The notes beneath the pieces were generated by a model. It saw only the letters and a list, made by a program, of their open reading frames with translations, ran no database searches and was not told where the DNA came from. A program made the position numbers and the translations under genes. Shown here piece by piece: positions 1 to 8,676 of a stretch of 64,000 nucleotides of DNA (position 1 is its first letter; each line of letters opens with the position of its first letter). This stretch comes from Massilia sp. Se16.2.3 (GTDB lineage: Bacteria; Pseudomonadota; Gammaproteobacteria; Burkholderiales; Burkholderiaceae_D), in contig NZ_CP050451.1 in the NCBI RefSeq assembly GCF_014171595.1, positions 186,001-250,000 on the forward strand. The letters are read 5' to 3'.

Positions 1-1
1 C

Positions 2-184
2 AGCGTCGATCCCGAACTGGTCGCCTATCTCGACGCGATGGGCGGCTACGAGTACGGCGTACCGAAGATCGTGCCGGTCTATGTCGGCCCGGGCGAGGTG
101 CCCGAGCCGGCCAGCATTGCCCTGCTGGCACTGGGCGCGGCAGGCCTGGCTGGCGCGGCGCGCCGCCGCAAGCCGGCCCGCTGA
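2..184 (+). CDS. C-terminal end of a PEP-CTERM sorting-domain protein (partial)
   Basis: Only the last 60 codons are in the window; the reading frame runs in from the left edge and stops at 182-184. The tail has all parts of a PEP-CTERM signal: a VPEPAS motif, a hydrophobic helix rich in Ala, Leu and Gly, and a final Arg/Lys cluster ending RRRKPAR. In known systems this tail sends an exported protein to the exosortase/EpsH machinery, which removes it at the inner membrane. The upstream part that would show the protein's function is missing. Two more PEP-CTERM proteins lie at 1924-2973 and 25958-26824; no exosortase gene is in the window. Confidence 0.85.
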   Translation, partial: SVDPELVAYLDAMGGYEYGVPKIVPVYVGPGEVPEPASIALLALGAAGLAGAARRRKPAR

Positions 185-335
185 GGCGTTTTCCGGCTGC
201 GCCAGCGACCGGCGCAGCCATCCTGCCGATGGCGCCTTTCTGGCGCCCTCTCGAAGCCCACACTGTTCGACGCAGCACAGAGCGCCCGCCTGCCACCGCC
301 TAGAATTGCCGCACTACCCCAGTGTGGAGGACAGG

Positions 336-563
336 ATGCAACGCTACAAAAACCTGAGCGGCGAATCCGGCGTGCTCGCCTATGAGATCGGCGCGCGCTC
401 GATCACGGTGCGCTTCGCGGGCGGCGACCGCTATCTCTACACCGACCAGAGCGCCGGCGCCGAGAACATCGCGGAAATGCAGCGCCTGGCAACGCTCGGC
501 AGCGGCCTGTCGACCTTCATCAGCCAGGTAGTCAAGGACCGTTACGAGCGCAAGCTCGATTGA
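336..563 (+). CDS. small KTSC-like domain protein
   Basis: This 75-residue soluble protein has no signal peptide. The pattern of short strands (ITVRF, RYLYT) followed by a helix and a C-terminal FISQVVKDRY segment resembles the KTSC fold (PF13619), whose members often end in an F/Y-N-x-x-I-K-x-x-Y stretch. I start it at the ATG at 336 because GTGGAGG at 324-330 is a good ribosome-binding site six bases upstream; the longer open frame before it has unconvincing residues. The stop shares one base with the ATG of the following HAD gene (TGATG), so the two are translationally coupled. Function unknown; the family assignment is by eye. Confidence 0.65.
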   Translation: MQRYKNLSGESGVLAYEIGARSITVRFAGGDRYLYTDQSAGAENIAEMQRLATLGSGLSTFISQVVKDRYERKLD

Positions 564-1237
564 TGCGCCCGATGGCCACTTCCCTGCCCGACCGCAGCTT
601 CGCCGCCTTTCTGTTCGATATGGACGGCACCCTTCTCACCTCGATCCGCTCGGCCGAACGGGTCTGGAGTGCCTGGGCATCACGCCATGGCCTCGACGTC
701 GAGACCTTCCTGCCGACCCTGCACGGCAAGCGCACCCATGACACCATCGGCCAACTCGGCCTGCCTGGTGTCGATCCGATTGCGGAAGCGGCCTGGATCA
801 CGGCGGCCGAGATCGAAGACGTCGCCGACATCGAAGCCATCGGTGGCGCAGCCGATTTCCTCGCCAGCCTGCCGCCCGCGCGCTGGGGCATCGTGACCTC
901 GGCACCGCGCGCGCTGGCAAAGGCGCGTCTTGCGGCAGCGGGCTTGCCTGCGGCCAACCTGCTGGTGGCGGCCGAGGACGTAAAGCACGGCAAGCCGGCG
1001 CCCGATCCCTTCCTGCTCGGTGCGCGCCTGCTGGGGGTGGATGCGGCCGATTGCCTGGTATTCGAGGATACCCAGACGGGCCTGCGGTCGGCGGCGGCGG
1101 CCGGGATGGAGAGTATTGTCGTGACCTTGACGCATGCGCACCCGATGGAGACGGACGTCTTCGGCGTGCGCGATTATGCCGAGCTGCGGGCCGTCCTCAC
1201 GCCCGATGGACGGCTGAGGGTCACCCGGGCTGGCTAG
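563..1237 (+). CDS. HAD-superfamily hydrolase (sugar-phosphate phosphatase-like)
   Basis: This protein of about 224 residues is a haloacid dehalogenase-family phosphatase of the beta-phosphoglucomutase/GPP type. Motif I is FLFDMDGTLL near residue 18, with the nucleophilic and the acid/base Asp. Motif II is the TSAPRAL region near residue 113, motif III is the Lys in KHGKPAPDPF near 144, and motif IV is FEDTQTGLRSA near 167. The helical insert after motif I is the C1 cap that selects the substrate. Members dephosphorylate small sugar phosphates in the cytoplasm, but the substrate cannot be read from the sequence. The ATG at 563 overlaps the previous stop; a TTG one codon earlier is possible. 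Confidence 0.92.
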   Translation: MRPMATSLPDRSFAAFLFDMDGTLLTSIRSAERVWSAWASRHGLDVETFLPTLHGKRTHDTIGQLGLPGVDPIAEAAWITAAEIEDVADIEAIGGAADFLASLPPARWGIVTSAPRALAKARLAAAGLPAANLLVAAEDVKHGKPAPDPFLLGARLLGVDAADCLVFEDTQTGLRSAAAAGMESIVVTLTHAHPMETDVFGVRDYAELRAVLTPDGRLRVTRAG

Positions 1238-1245
1238 GCCGCGAA

Positions 1246-1789
1246 CTACTCGTGCCGGTACACCCGCGGCTTCAGGTCGTGCTCTTCCAGCGCCGGCGAA
1301 TCGGCTGGCGCCACCCCGCCGTGCCGGTATCGCGCTTCGGATACGGCGTGCCGTCCCGGTGCGTGTAGCTGTCGGTGCTGCCGTCGTAGAGCAGGTCGAT
1401 GTCGGGATAAACGGCGCGGTCAAGCGGGCTTTCGGGGCCGATCGCCAGCAGCAGCGCGTTGCCCCAGCTGCGGTTGACCGGTGGTGGCCATTCGGCTGGC
1501 CGGCCGGGAAGGCCGCGTAGTCGCCCGCGCGCATCAGGGTTTCTCCCTCGTCGGTGACGAGCGTCAGCTCGCCCGAGACCACCATCACGAACTCGTCGAC
1601 ATCGGAATGCCAGTGGCGTTGCGACGATGCCGCGCCGGGTTTGAGCTCGACGAGGTTGACGCCGAACTGGGTCAGTCCGCCGGCCGCGCCCAGCGCCTGG
1701 CGGCTGCGCCCGCTGACGATATCGTCGAAGGGCGGCGGATAGCCGGTGCCGCTCACTACCGGAATACTGTTCAGGTCCAGCCTAGGCAT
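1246..1789 (-). CDS. cupin-domain protein (frame broken twice as read)
   Basis: A single-domain cupin of about 180 residues. Its first frame carries the metal-binding motif QRHWHSDVDEFVMVVSGEL (two His and a Glu) and the second cupin motif around FPAGQPNGHH. The frame breaks after GHH. Restoring one T at 1479/1480 (minus-strand CCGG back to CCTGG) gives GHHLVNRSWGNALLLAIGPE and then a C-terminal DRAVYPDIDLLYD, DGTPYPKR stretch that is typical of the family. A second one-base loss near 1301-1305 separates this from the probable end EEHDLKPRVYRHE at 1246. Such proteins are usually small metal-dependent isomerases or sensors; the role here is unknown. I think both breaks are sequence errors. Confidence 0.75.
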
Positions 1790-1878
1790 AGGTGCTCCGC
1801 GTCAGGTTGATGAAAGCCCATGATAAAGGATCGCCAGGACATGCGCCGCGCCGGCCGTATCTGACGGCCCCATGAAAA

Positions 1879-1898
1879 ACGGCGCCCGCAGGCGCCGT
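1879..1898 (-). terminator. intrinsic terminator after the PEP-CTERM protease
   Basis: An eight-base-pair stem (ACGGCGCC/GGCGCCGT) with a CGCA loop is followed, on the minus strand, by a run of T (the A run at 1875-1879). It lies 25 bases beyond the stop of the minus-strand gene at 1924-2973, where a terminator is expected. Confidence 0.7.
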
Positions 1899-1923
1899 TC
1901 CTTCCAGCCGGACGGAGCCGGTG

Positions 1924-2973
1924 TTATTTGCGGCGGCGGCGCAGACCGACGACACCGGCCAGGCCCAGGCCGAACAGGGCGATCGAGGCTGGTTCCGGCA
2001 CGGCGTTCCAGCCGATCGCGTCGTACAGCTGGATGTCGAGCTTCGAGATCGCCAGCACTTCGCCACGGCCCGCGGTCGGGTCGAGGATACCGATGTGCAT
2101 GTTGTCCTTCCAGTGGCTGGCCTGCTGGCCATCGCCCCAGGTACGACCTTCCGAGAACGGCGCCAGCTTGCTGTCGCAGTTATCCAGCGAGAAGAACTTG
2201 TCGCGGCTGTCGGCGGCGAAGTCGAGGTCGGCACCGGCGAACTTGCTCTCGTCCGAGCAGCGGAACAGGTCGGCAGGCGCGATATAGGTGAAGGCCGCGT
2301 CCGAGAAGTTGCCGCTGCGGTTCAGGTCGAGGGTGTCGACGCCGCTGACGAAGCCGAGCGCGTGGCCGATTTCGTGGGTGGCTACGCCGACGAAGTCGAA
2401 GGCATTTGAATCGACGCCATTGGCCGCATCGAAGTCCCAGGTGAACAGGTTGCTGAACGAGACCGAACCGTCGACCAGCGGATTGTTAGCGTCGAGCAGG
2501 CCGGCTGCGCGCGCGTTGGCCGTCGTCAGGCGGATGGTGGTGTTGTTGGCGTTGCAGTTGTTGTCCAGGAAGGGCGTGCCGCTGCCGGCGCCGTTCGGAT
2601 TCACGCCGGTGCCGTTCATGTAGACGCCCAGGCAGCTGCTGCCCGACAGGCCGGCAACCGCAGCCCGGTCGGTCTTGCCCCAGGCATCGGCTGCCGGGGC
2701 ATCGCGGAAAGCGTCGTAGCTGACGGTGCCGCGCGTCGAACCGGTCGAACCGAGCACGCCCGGGCCGAGTGCCGAGAAACCGATGTTCAGGTTGACGGTG
2801 ACGTTGTCGTGCAGCACGCGGCTCCAGTTGTCGGCGGCGGCCTGGAAGCCGGCCAGCGCACGCGCGTCCATGTCGGCCGCGTGGTTGAACTTGATCGTCA
2901 GGGCCTGGGCCGAACCTGCATAAGCGCACACCAGCAGTGGCAGGACCTTGGCAATTTTCTTGATCGTTTTCAT
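1924..2973 (-). CDS. exported PEP-CTERM zinc metalloprotease (NF038122-like)
   Basis: This 349-residue protein starts with a signal peptide (MKTIKKIAKVLPLLVCAYAGSA, cleavage probably after AQA). A metzincin-type zinc site, HEIGHALGF, lies at residues 200-208 with His200, Glu201 and His204 visible. The C-terminus is a PEP-CTERM tail (VPEPASIALFGLGLAGVVGL then RRRRK). The layout fits the PEP-CTERM-associated metalloprotease family known as NF038122. It should be exported, anchored and sorted by an exosortase, and may act on surface or exopolysaccharide-associated proteins. The third zinc ligand expected six residues after His204 is not the usual His, so the full metal site is not certain. Confidence 0.88.
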   Translation of the reverse strand: MKTIKKIAKVLPLLVCAYAGSAQALTIKFNHAADMDARALAGFQAAADNWSRVLHDNVTVNLNIGFSALGPGVLGSTGSTRGTVSYDAFRDAPAADAWGKTDRAAVAGLSGSSCLGVYMNGTGVNPNGAGSGTPFLDNNCNANNTTIRLTTANARAAGLLDANNPLVDGSVSFSNLFTWDFDAANGVDSNAFDFVGVATHEIGHALGFVSGVDTLDLNRSGNFSDAAFTYIAPADLFRCSDESKFAGADLDFAADSRDKFFSLDNCDSKLAPFSEGRTWGDGQQASHWKDNMHIGILDPTAGRGEVLAISKLDIQLYDAIGWNAVPEPASIALFGLGLAGVVGLRRRRK

Positions 2974-3330
2974 CTCTTCTCCGCTCTCGCTCGTTATCGA
3001 ACGAATGTTTTCTACATTTTCTTTGGCAATCCGGGTGGTTGCTTATTTTCCTATTAGCAAATTTCGGGCCAGAAAACTAAGTCATTGTTTCCGAATAACA
3101 AAATTATTGAGTGGGATCAGCGCTTGAAGCGAATGTAAGATTTTCCGACAGGAAATTTGAAAAGCGGCGACCCATGCCGGGTTGGCCGGGCCTTACCGTG
3201 GTGGAGAAAAAAGGCGCGGGCCGCACGAAGCGGCCCGGCGGTAGCGTCGATCGACGACCGCGCATGTGGCCCGCGGGATGCCTGCCCAATCGCAGGACCG
3301 CCGCGGTCCGGGGACGAGCCGATGGAAGGC
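2974..3330. other. intergenic region, 357 bases
   Basis: This stretch lies between the start of the PEP-CTERM protease (transcribed leftwards) and the end of paaZ. The part near 3000-3110 is clearly AT-richer than its surroundings and probably holds the protease promoter. The paa terminator is at 3217-3237. I see no convincing gene in it. Confidence 0.6.
3217..3237 (-). terminator. intrinsic terminator of the paa operon
   Basis: A perfect eight-base-pair GC stem (CGGGCCGC/GCGGCCCG) with loop ACGAA is followed on the minus strand by a T run (A run at 3207-3212). It lies about 95 bases beyond the paaZ stop codon and closes the minus-strand paaA-paaZ transcript. Confidence 0.8.
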
Positions 3331-5382
3331 TCAGCTGCGCTTTTGCACCAGCGTCAGGATGTCGTAGCTGGCCACCAGTTCGTCGTTCTGGTTGGTGACT
3401 TGCACGTCCCACGCGACCACGCCCTGGCCGCGCCCCTGTTCGTCCGTGCGGTTACGGTCGACCTTGCGCTTGCAGGTGAGCCGGGCGCGGATGGTGTCGC
3501 CAATCGCCACCGGCGCGACGAAACGCAGGTTGTCGAGGCCATAGTTGGCCAGCACCGGGCCCGGTGCCGGCGAGACAAACAGGCCGGCGGCCGCCGACAG
3601 CACGAAGTAGCCGTGGGCGATGCGCTTGCCGAACTGGGTGTCTTTCGCGGCGATCTCGTCGAAGTGCATGTAGAAATAGTCGCCCGAGACGCCGCCGAAA
3701 TTCACGATATCCGCCTCGCTCACGGTACGGCGGTGCGTCAGCAGGGAATGGCCGATCTCCAGGTCCTCGAACCAGCGGCGGAATGGGTGGATCTCGCTTT
3801 CCTTGACGGCGCCGCCGCGCACGTATTCGCCCGTGACGGCGGTCAGCATCGTCGGCGAGCCCTGCACCGCCGCGCGCTGCAGGAAGTGCTTCACGGCGCG
3901 GATGCCGCCCAGCTCCTCGCCGCCGCCGGCGCGGCCCGGACCGCCGTGCTTCAGCTGCGGCAGGGGCGAACCGTGGCCGGTGTTGTCGACCGAGGCTTCG
4001 CGGTCCAGGATCAGCACGCGGCCATGCGAGGCCGCGGCAATCGGCACCGCATGCGCGGCAATCATCGGGTCTTTCGTCGCCAGCGTCGTCACCAGCGAAC
4101 CGCGGCCCAGCGCGGCCAGGTGCAGGGCCTCGTCGATGTCGCGGTAGGTCATCATCGTGCTCACCGGCCCAAACGCTTCGATGTCGTGCACGGCGGCGTT
4201 GATGGCGGCGTTGCGGCACAGGAGCAGGGTCGGCGAGAAGAAGGCGCCATTCGCGCAGCCTTCGCCCACCGGTGCGAAGCCTTCGTGGGCGCCGAACAGT
4301 ACCTCGTTGCCGCGGGCGAGCATTTCGACGCGTTCCGACACGTCGCGGTGCTGGTCCATCGATGCCAGCGCGCCCATGCGCACGCCTTCCATCTTCGGAT
4401 TGCCGACGACGATCTTCGACAGGCGCTCGCGCAGGCGTTCGCCCAGCGCATCCACGTGCTGCTCGGGCACGATGATGCGGCGGATCGCCGTGCACTTCTG
4501 GCCGGCTTTGCCGGTCATCTCGCGCGCGACTTCCTTGACGAACAGATCGAATTCGGCGTCGTCGGGGGTTACGTCCGGCGCCAGGATCGCGCAGTTGAGC
4601 GAGTCGGCTTCGGCCGTGAAGGGGACGGATTCGCGGATCAGGTTCGGGTTGGCGCGCAGCTTGGCGGCGGTGTCGGCCGAGCCGGTGAAGGTGACGGCAT
4701 CGAAACCGGTCAGGCGGTCGAGCAGGTCGCCGGTCGAGCCGATGACGAGCTGCAGCGCGCCTTCGGGCAGCAGGCCGGACTCGATCATCATCTTGACGAC
4801 GGCATGGGTCAGGTAGCTGGTGGCTGTCGCCGGTTTGCCGATGCAGGGCATGGCGGCCAGGAAGCTTGGCGCGAATTTCTCGAGCAGGCCCCAGATCGGG
4901 AAGTTGAAGGCGTTGATGTGCACGGCCAGGCCGCCTTTCGGCACCAGGATGTGGGTGCCGGCGAAACCGCCGCGCTTGCCCAGCGCGAGTGCCGGGCCTT
5001 CGTGCAGCACGTTCGACGAGGGCAGCTCGCGCGAACCCATGCTGGCGTAGGCGAACAGGGTGCCGATGCCGCCTTCGACGTCGACCCAGCTGTCCTGGCG
5101 GGTGGCGCCGGTCAGGTGCGAAATCTCGTACAGCTCTTCCTTGCGCTCCATCAGGTACAGGGCCAGGGCTTTCAGGCGCTGGGCGCGGGTCTGGAAGTCG
5201 AGCTTCATCAGGCCGGGGACCCCTAGCTTGCGGGCGTAGGTGACGGCTTCGTCGAAGTCGAGTTTTTCAGCGTGGGTGTGGTAGACCAGCTGGCCATCTA
5301 ACGCGCTGTGCAGGGGGGTGTGGGCTTCCTGGCCGATCCAGCGGCCGCCGATCCAGCTTTGCAGGGTGCTTGGGGGTAGCAT
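3331..5382 (-). CDS. paaZ: bifunctional oxepin-CoA hydrolase / semialdehyde dehydrogenase PaaZ
   Basis: PaaZ opens the ring in aerobic phenylacetate breakdown. Its MaoC-like C-terminal domain hydrolyses oxepin-CoA, and its aldehyde dehydrogenase domain oxidises the semialdehyde to 3-oxo-5,6-dehydrosuberyl-CoA with NADP. The protein has 683 residues when started at the ATG at 5382, which follows a GAGGAG ribosome-binding site. The dehydrogenase residues are Glu258 (in FTAEAD) and Cys297 (in GQKCTAI), almost the same positions as in E. coli PaaZ. The hydratase domain has FDEIAAKDTQFGKRIAHGY near residue 580. It is the last gene of the operon, about 110 bases after paaY, with a palindromic repeat in the gap. 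Its length and key residues are intact. Confidence 0.97.
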   Translation of the reverse strand: MLPPSTLQSWIGGRWIGQEAHTPLHSALDGQLVYHTHAEKLDFDEAVTYARKLGVPGLMKLDFQTRAQRLKALALYLMERKEELYEISHLTGATRQDSWVDVEGGIGTLFAYASMGSRELPSSNVLHEGPALALGKRGGFAGTHILVPKGGLAVHINAFNFPIWGLLEKFAPSFLAAMPCIGKPATATSYLTHAVVKMMIESGLLPEGALQLVIGSTGDLLDRLTGFDAVTFTGSADTAAKLRANPNLIRESVPFTAEADSLNCAILAPDVTPDDAEFDLFVKEVAREMTGKAGQKCTAIRRIIVPEQHVDALGERLRERLSKIVVGNPKMEGVRMGALASMDQHRDVSERVEMLARGNEVLFGAHEGFAPVGEGCANGAFFSPTLLLCRNAAINAAVHDIEAFGPVSTMMTYRDIDEALHLAALGRGSLVTTLATKDPMIAAHAVPIAAASHGRVLILDREASVDNTGHGSPLPQLKHGGPGRAGGGEELGGIRAVKHFLQRAAVQGSPTMLTAVTGEYVRGGAVKESEIHPFRRWFEDLEIGHSLLTHRRTVSEADIVNFGGVSGDYFYMHFDEIAAKDTQFGKRIAHGYFVLSAAAGLFVSPAPGPVLANYGLDNLRFVAPVAIGDTIRARLTCKRKVDRNRTDEQGRGQGVVAWDVQVTNQNDELVASYDILTLVQKRS

Positions 5383-5436
5383 GTTGTTGTCTCCTCGGGA
5401 TTTGTTGGGGCAGGTGGTGTGCAAGTGCTGTACCGC

Positions 5437-5460
5437 GTGGGCTCAAGAGCCCACCCTACG
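5437..5460 (+). repeat. dispersed palindromic repeat, copy A
   Basis: The sequence GTGGGCTCAAGAGCCCAC is an almost perfect hairpin followed by CCTACG. It sits between paaY and paaZ. Seven further full or partial copies occur only in intergenic gaps of this window, at 14256, 16358, 16394, 21382/21552, 29348, 62132 and 62251. It behaves like a REP-type element; inside an operon it could fold in the mRNA. Confidence 0.85.
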
Positions 5461-5492
5461 TATAGATTGATGTTTGCGTACGTGACCGTTGG

Positions 5493-6095
5493 CTATTTTT
5501 TGGGCGCGTGGCCGCCTTGGTTGCTGAAGTCGAACTGTGGACGGTTCGGTTCTACCTCGGTAAACGCCTCGACTTCGCGCATCGTGTTCAGCGAGCGCAC
5601 CGCCAGCTGGTGGTATTGAAAGGTGCCGAAGCTCTTCCACTTGATTTCGTCCTCTTTCAGTTCGCGCATCACGCGGGCCGGGGTGCCCATTACCATGCTG
5701 CGCGGCGGGATCACCATGCCGGCTTTCACGAAGCTCATGGCGGCGACGATCGATTCTTCGCCGACGACGGCGCCGTCCATCACGACGGCGTTCATGCCGA
5801 CCATGGCGTTGCGGCCCACGCGGCAGCCGTGCAGCACGGCGCCGTGGCCGATGTGGCCGTCGACCTCGATCACGGTTTCGCCATTCTCGAAGCCGTGCAT
5901 CACGCAGCAGTCCTGGACGTTGGCGCCCTCTTCCAGCACGAGGCGGCCGAAGTCGCCGCGCAGGGACGCCAGCGGGCCGATGTAGCAGCGCGGACCGACG
6001 ATGACGTCGCCGATCAGCACCGCCGTCGGGTGCACATAGCTCGACGGGTGGACCACGGGGCGCACGCCGTCGATTTCATAGACTTTTACCGCCAC
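5493..6095 (-). CDS. paaY: PaaY, hexapeptide-repeat thioesterase of phenylacetate degradation
   Basis: A 200-residue protein made of left-handed beta-helix hexapeptide repeats (for example PTAVLIGDVIVGPRCYIGP, IGHGAVLHGC, AMVGMNAVVM), as in gamma-carbonic anhydrases. In E. coli, PaaY is a thioesterase that removes dead-end CoA esters made when PaaZ intermediates cyclise, so it protects the pathway. I chose the GTG at 6095, which begins VAVKVYEIDGVRP and lies two bases after the stop of the thiolase gene. The longer frame upstream only reads through the thiolase coding sequence. The gene sits in the paa operon between the thiolase and paaZ. Confidence 0.93.
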   Translation of the reverse strand: MAVKVYEIDGVRPVVHPSSYVHPTAVLIGDVIVGPRCYIGPLASLRGDFGRLVLEEGANVQDCCVMHGFENGETVIEVDGHIGHGAVLHGCRVGRNAMVGMNAVVMDGAVVGEESIVAAMSFVKAGMVIPPRSMVMGTPARVMRELKEDEIKWKSFGTFQYHQLAVRSLNTMREVEAFTEVEPNRPQFDFSNQGGHAPKK

Positions 6096-6097
6096 GC

Positions 6098-7303
6098 TTA
6101 GACCCGCTCGATGATCAGGGCGATGCCCTGGCCGACGCCGATGCACATCGTGCACAGCGCGTAGCGTCCGCCGGTGCGCTGCAGCTGGTAGACCGCGTGC
6201 GTGACCAGGCGCGCACCGGATGCACCCAGCGGGTGGCCCAGCGCGATCGCGCCGCCATTCGTGTTCACGTGCTCGGCGTCGTCGGCCAGGCCCAGGTCGC
6301 GCATCACGGCCAGGCCTTGCGCGGCAAAGGCTTCGTTCAGTTCGATCACGTCCATCTGGCCGATGGTGAGACCCGTCTGCGCCAGCACCTTTTTCGTCGC
6401 CGGCGAGGGGCCGAAGCCCATAATGCGCGGCGCCAGGCCGGCGGTGGCCATGCCGACGATGCGCGCGCGCGGCGTGAGGCCGAAACGTTCGGCAGCGGCG
6501 CCGGAGGCGATCAGCAAGGCGCAGGCACCGTCGTTCACGCCCGAGGCGTTACCGGCGGTGACGGTGCCGTCGGGCGTGACGACGCCCTTCAGTTTCGCCA
6601 GCGCTTCGATGGTCGTGTCCGGACGCGGATGCTCGTCGGTGTCGAACACCTTCGAATCCCCCTTCTTCGAATGCAGCGTCACGTGCACGATCTCGTCCTT
6701 GAACACGCCGGCAGCGTTGGCGCGGGCCCAGCGCTGCTGGCTGCGGATGGCAAAGGCGTCCTGGTCGGCGCGGTTGACGTTGAAGTCACGCGCCACGTTC
6801 TCCGCCGTTTCCGGCATCGAGTCGATGCCGTACTTCGCCTTCATCAGCGGGTTGACGAAACGCCAGCCAATCGTGGTGTCCTCGATCTTGGCCGCGCGCG
6901 AGAAAGCGGAATCGGCCTTGCCCATCACGAAAGGCGCGCGCGTCATGCTCTCGGAGCCGCCGGCGATGATCAGGTTCGCTTCGCCCGAGCGGATCGCACG
7001 GCCGGCCAGGCCGACCGCGTCCAGGCTGGAGCCGCACAGGCGATTAATCGTATTGCCCGGCACCTCGGGCGGCAGGCCGGCCAGCAGGCCCGCCATGTGG
7101 CCGACGTTGCGGTTGTCCTCGCCCGCCTGGTTGGCGCAGCCCCAGTACAAATCGTCGACCATGGCCCAGTCGACGCCCTTGTTGCGTTCGATGAGGGCGG
7201 CAATCGGCAGCGCGGCCAGGTCGTCTGCACGCACGCTGGCGAGTGCGCCGCCGTAGCGGCCGAAGGGGGTGCGGATGGCGTCGCAGATGAATGCGTCGAT
7301 CAT
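6098..7303 (-). CDS. paaJ: 3-oxoadipyl-CoA/3-oxo-5,6-dehydrosuberyl-CoA thiolase
   Basis: This 401-residue thiolase catalyses the two thiolytic steps of the phenylacetate route, releasing acetyl-CoA and finally succinyl-CoA plus acetyl-CoA. The active site is complete: the acylated cysteine Cys90 in NRLCGSS, His357 in GHPLGASG, and the second cysteine Cys387 in MCIGVGQG. The sequence is of the PcaF/PaaJ degradative type rather than a biosynthetic acetoacetyl-CoA thiolase. It lies 15 bases after paaK and 2 bases before paaY. The ATG at 7303 follows GAGGAGATT, a good ribosome-binding site. Confidence 0.96.
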   Translation of the reverse strand: MIDAFICDAIRTPFGRYGGALASVRADDLAALPIAALIERNKGVDWAMVDDLYWGCANQAGEDNRNVGHMAGLLAGLPPEVPGNTINRLCGSSLDAVGLAGRAIRSGEANLIIAGGSESMTRAPFVMGKADSAFSRAAKIEDTTIGWRFVNPLMKAKYGIDSMPETAENVARDFNVNRADQDAFAIRSQQRWARANAAGVFKDEIVHVTLHSKKGDSKVFDTDEHPRPDTTIEALAKLKGVVTPDGTVTAGNASGVNDGACALLIASGAAAERFGLTPRARIVGMATAGLAPRIMGFGPSPATKKVLAQTGLTIGQMDVIELNEAFAAQGLAVMRDLGLADDAEHVNTNGGAIALGHPLGASGARLVTHAVYQLQRTGGRYALCTMCIGVGQGIALIIERV

Positions 7304-7318
7304 GGTTGAATCTCCTCG

Positions 7319-8632
7319 TTAGTTATTCTTGGGTCGCTTGTCGACCACGCGCCGGGCCTTGCCGGTCAGGGTGCGCTCGATGCCCATCGGCGGCATCAGC
7401 TTCACCTTGGTGCTCACGCCGACATAGGTCTTGATTGCATGCTGGAGTTCGGCGCTCAAAGCATTGATGGTATCGGCAGACGCGCTTTCGACCAGTTCGC
7501 CCAGCACCTCGAGACAATCGAGGTGGCCGTCGCGCGTCACCACCAGCTGGTATTGCGGCGCCAGCGCCGGCATTTTCAGGATCAGTTCCTCGATCTGGCT
7601 GGGGAAGACGTTCACGCCGCGGATGATCAGCATGTCGTCCGAGCGGCCGGTAATCCTGCCCATGCGCCGCATCGAACGCGAGGTCGGCGGCAGCAGGCGC
7701 GTCAGGTCACGCGTGCGGTAGCGGATGATGGGCAGCGCTTCTTTCGTCAGCGAGGTGAAGACCAGCTCCCCCTCTTCGCCGTCGGGCAGCACCTCGCCGG
7801 TGTCGGGGTCGATGATCTCGGGGTAGAAATGGTCTTCCCAGACGACAGGGCCGTCCTTGCTCTCGATGCACTCGCTGGCCACGCCCGGGCCCATCACTTC
7901 GGACAGGCCGTAGATGTCGACGGCGTCGATGCCGGCCGCCGCTTCGATATTGGCGCGCATGGCATCGGTCCAGGGTTCGGCGCCAAAGATGCCCACCTTC
8001 AGCGAAGACTCGCGCGGATCCATCCCCTGGCGCTTGAACTCCTCGACGATATTGAGCATGTACGAGGGCGTGACCATGATGATCGCCGGCTGGAAGTCGG
8101 TGATCAGCTGCACCTGCTTTTCAGTTTGCCCGCCCGACATCGGCACCACGGTGCAGCCCAGGCGCTCGGCGCCGTAGTGGGCACCGAGGCCGCCGGTGAA
8201 GAGTCCATAGCCGTAGGCCACATGCACCATGTCGCCAGGGCGGCCGCCGGCGGCGCGGATCGAGCGCGCGACCACGTCGGCCCAGGTGTCGATGTCCTTC
8301 TTCGTGTAGCCGACCACGGTCGGGCGCCCGGTGGTGCCGGACGAGGCGTGCACCCGCACGACCTGCTCGCGCGGTACCGCAAAGAGACCGAACGGATAAT
8401 TGTCGCGCAGGGTCTTCTTTTCGGTGAAAGGGAATTTCGCCAGGTCGGCCAGCGTTTTCAGGTCGTCGGGATGCACGCCGGCCCCGTCGAACGCGCGCCG
8501 GTAGTGCGGCACGTTCTCGTAGGCGTGGCGCAGCGACCAGCGCAGGCGTTCGAGCTGCAGCGCCTGCAGCTCGTCGCGGCTGGCGCGCTCGATCGGCTCC
8601 AGGTCGCCAGGCGATGGATGACGTTGGACCAT
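7319..8632 (-). CDS. paaK: phenylacetate-CoA ligase
   Basis: PaaK activates phenylacetate with ATP and CoA to phenylacetyl-CoA, the entry step of the pathway, in the cytoplasm. The 437-residue protein has the AMP-binding loop SSGTTGRPTVVGYT near residue 97, the IYGLSEVMGPG motif near 240 and the C-terminal hinge TGRSDDMLIIRGVNVFPSQ near 335, all typical of the adenylate-forming PaaK family. It is followed 15 bases later by the thiolase and preceded 44 bases earlier by paaI. Confidence 0.97.
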   Translation of the reverse strand: MVQRHPSPGDLEPIERASRDELQALQLERLRWSLRHAYENVPHYRRAFDGAGVHPDDLKTLADLAKFPFTEKKTLRDNYPFGLFAVPREQVVRVHASSGTTGRPTVVGYTKKDIDTWADVVARSIRAAGGRPGDMVHVAYGYGLFTGGLGAHYGAERLGCTVVPMSGGQTEKQVQLITDFQPAIIMVTPSYMLNIVEEFKRQGMDPRESSLKVGIFGAEPWTDAMRANIEAAAGIDAVDIYGLSEVMGPGVASECIESKDGPVVWEDHFYPEIIDPDTGEVLPDGEEGELVFTSLTKEALPIIRYRTRDLTRLLPPTSRSMRRMGRITGRSDDMLIIRGVNVFPSQIEELILKMPALAPQYQLVVTRDGHLDCLEVLGELVESASADTINALSAELQHAIKTYVGVSTKVKLMPPMGIERTLTGKARRVVDKRPKNN

Positions 8633-8676
8633 TCCGGACCTCCTTCTCAGCGTTGGGTGGGGTCGCCAGCCGGCGA

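Noticed and set aside
3157..5226. Long plus-strand open frame (689 codons) opposite paaZ
   Set aside because: It is antisense to a well-conserved gene, rich in His, Arg, Gly and Ala as expected from GC-rich codons read backwards, and shows no family motif.
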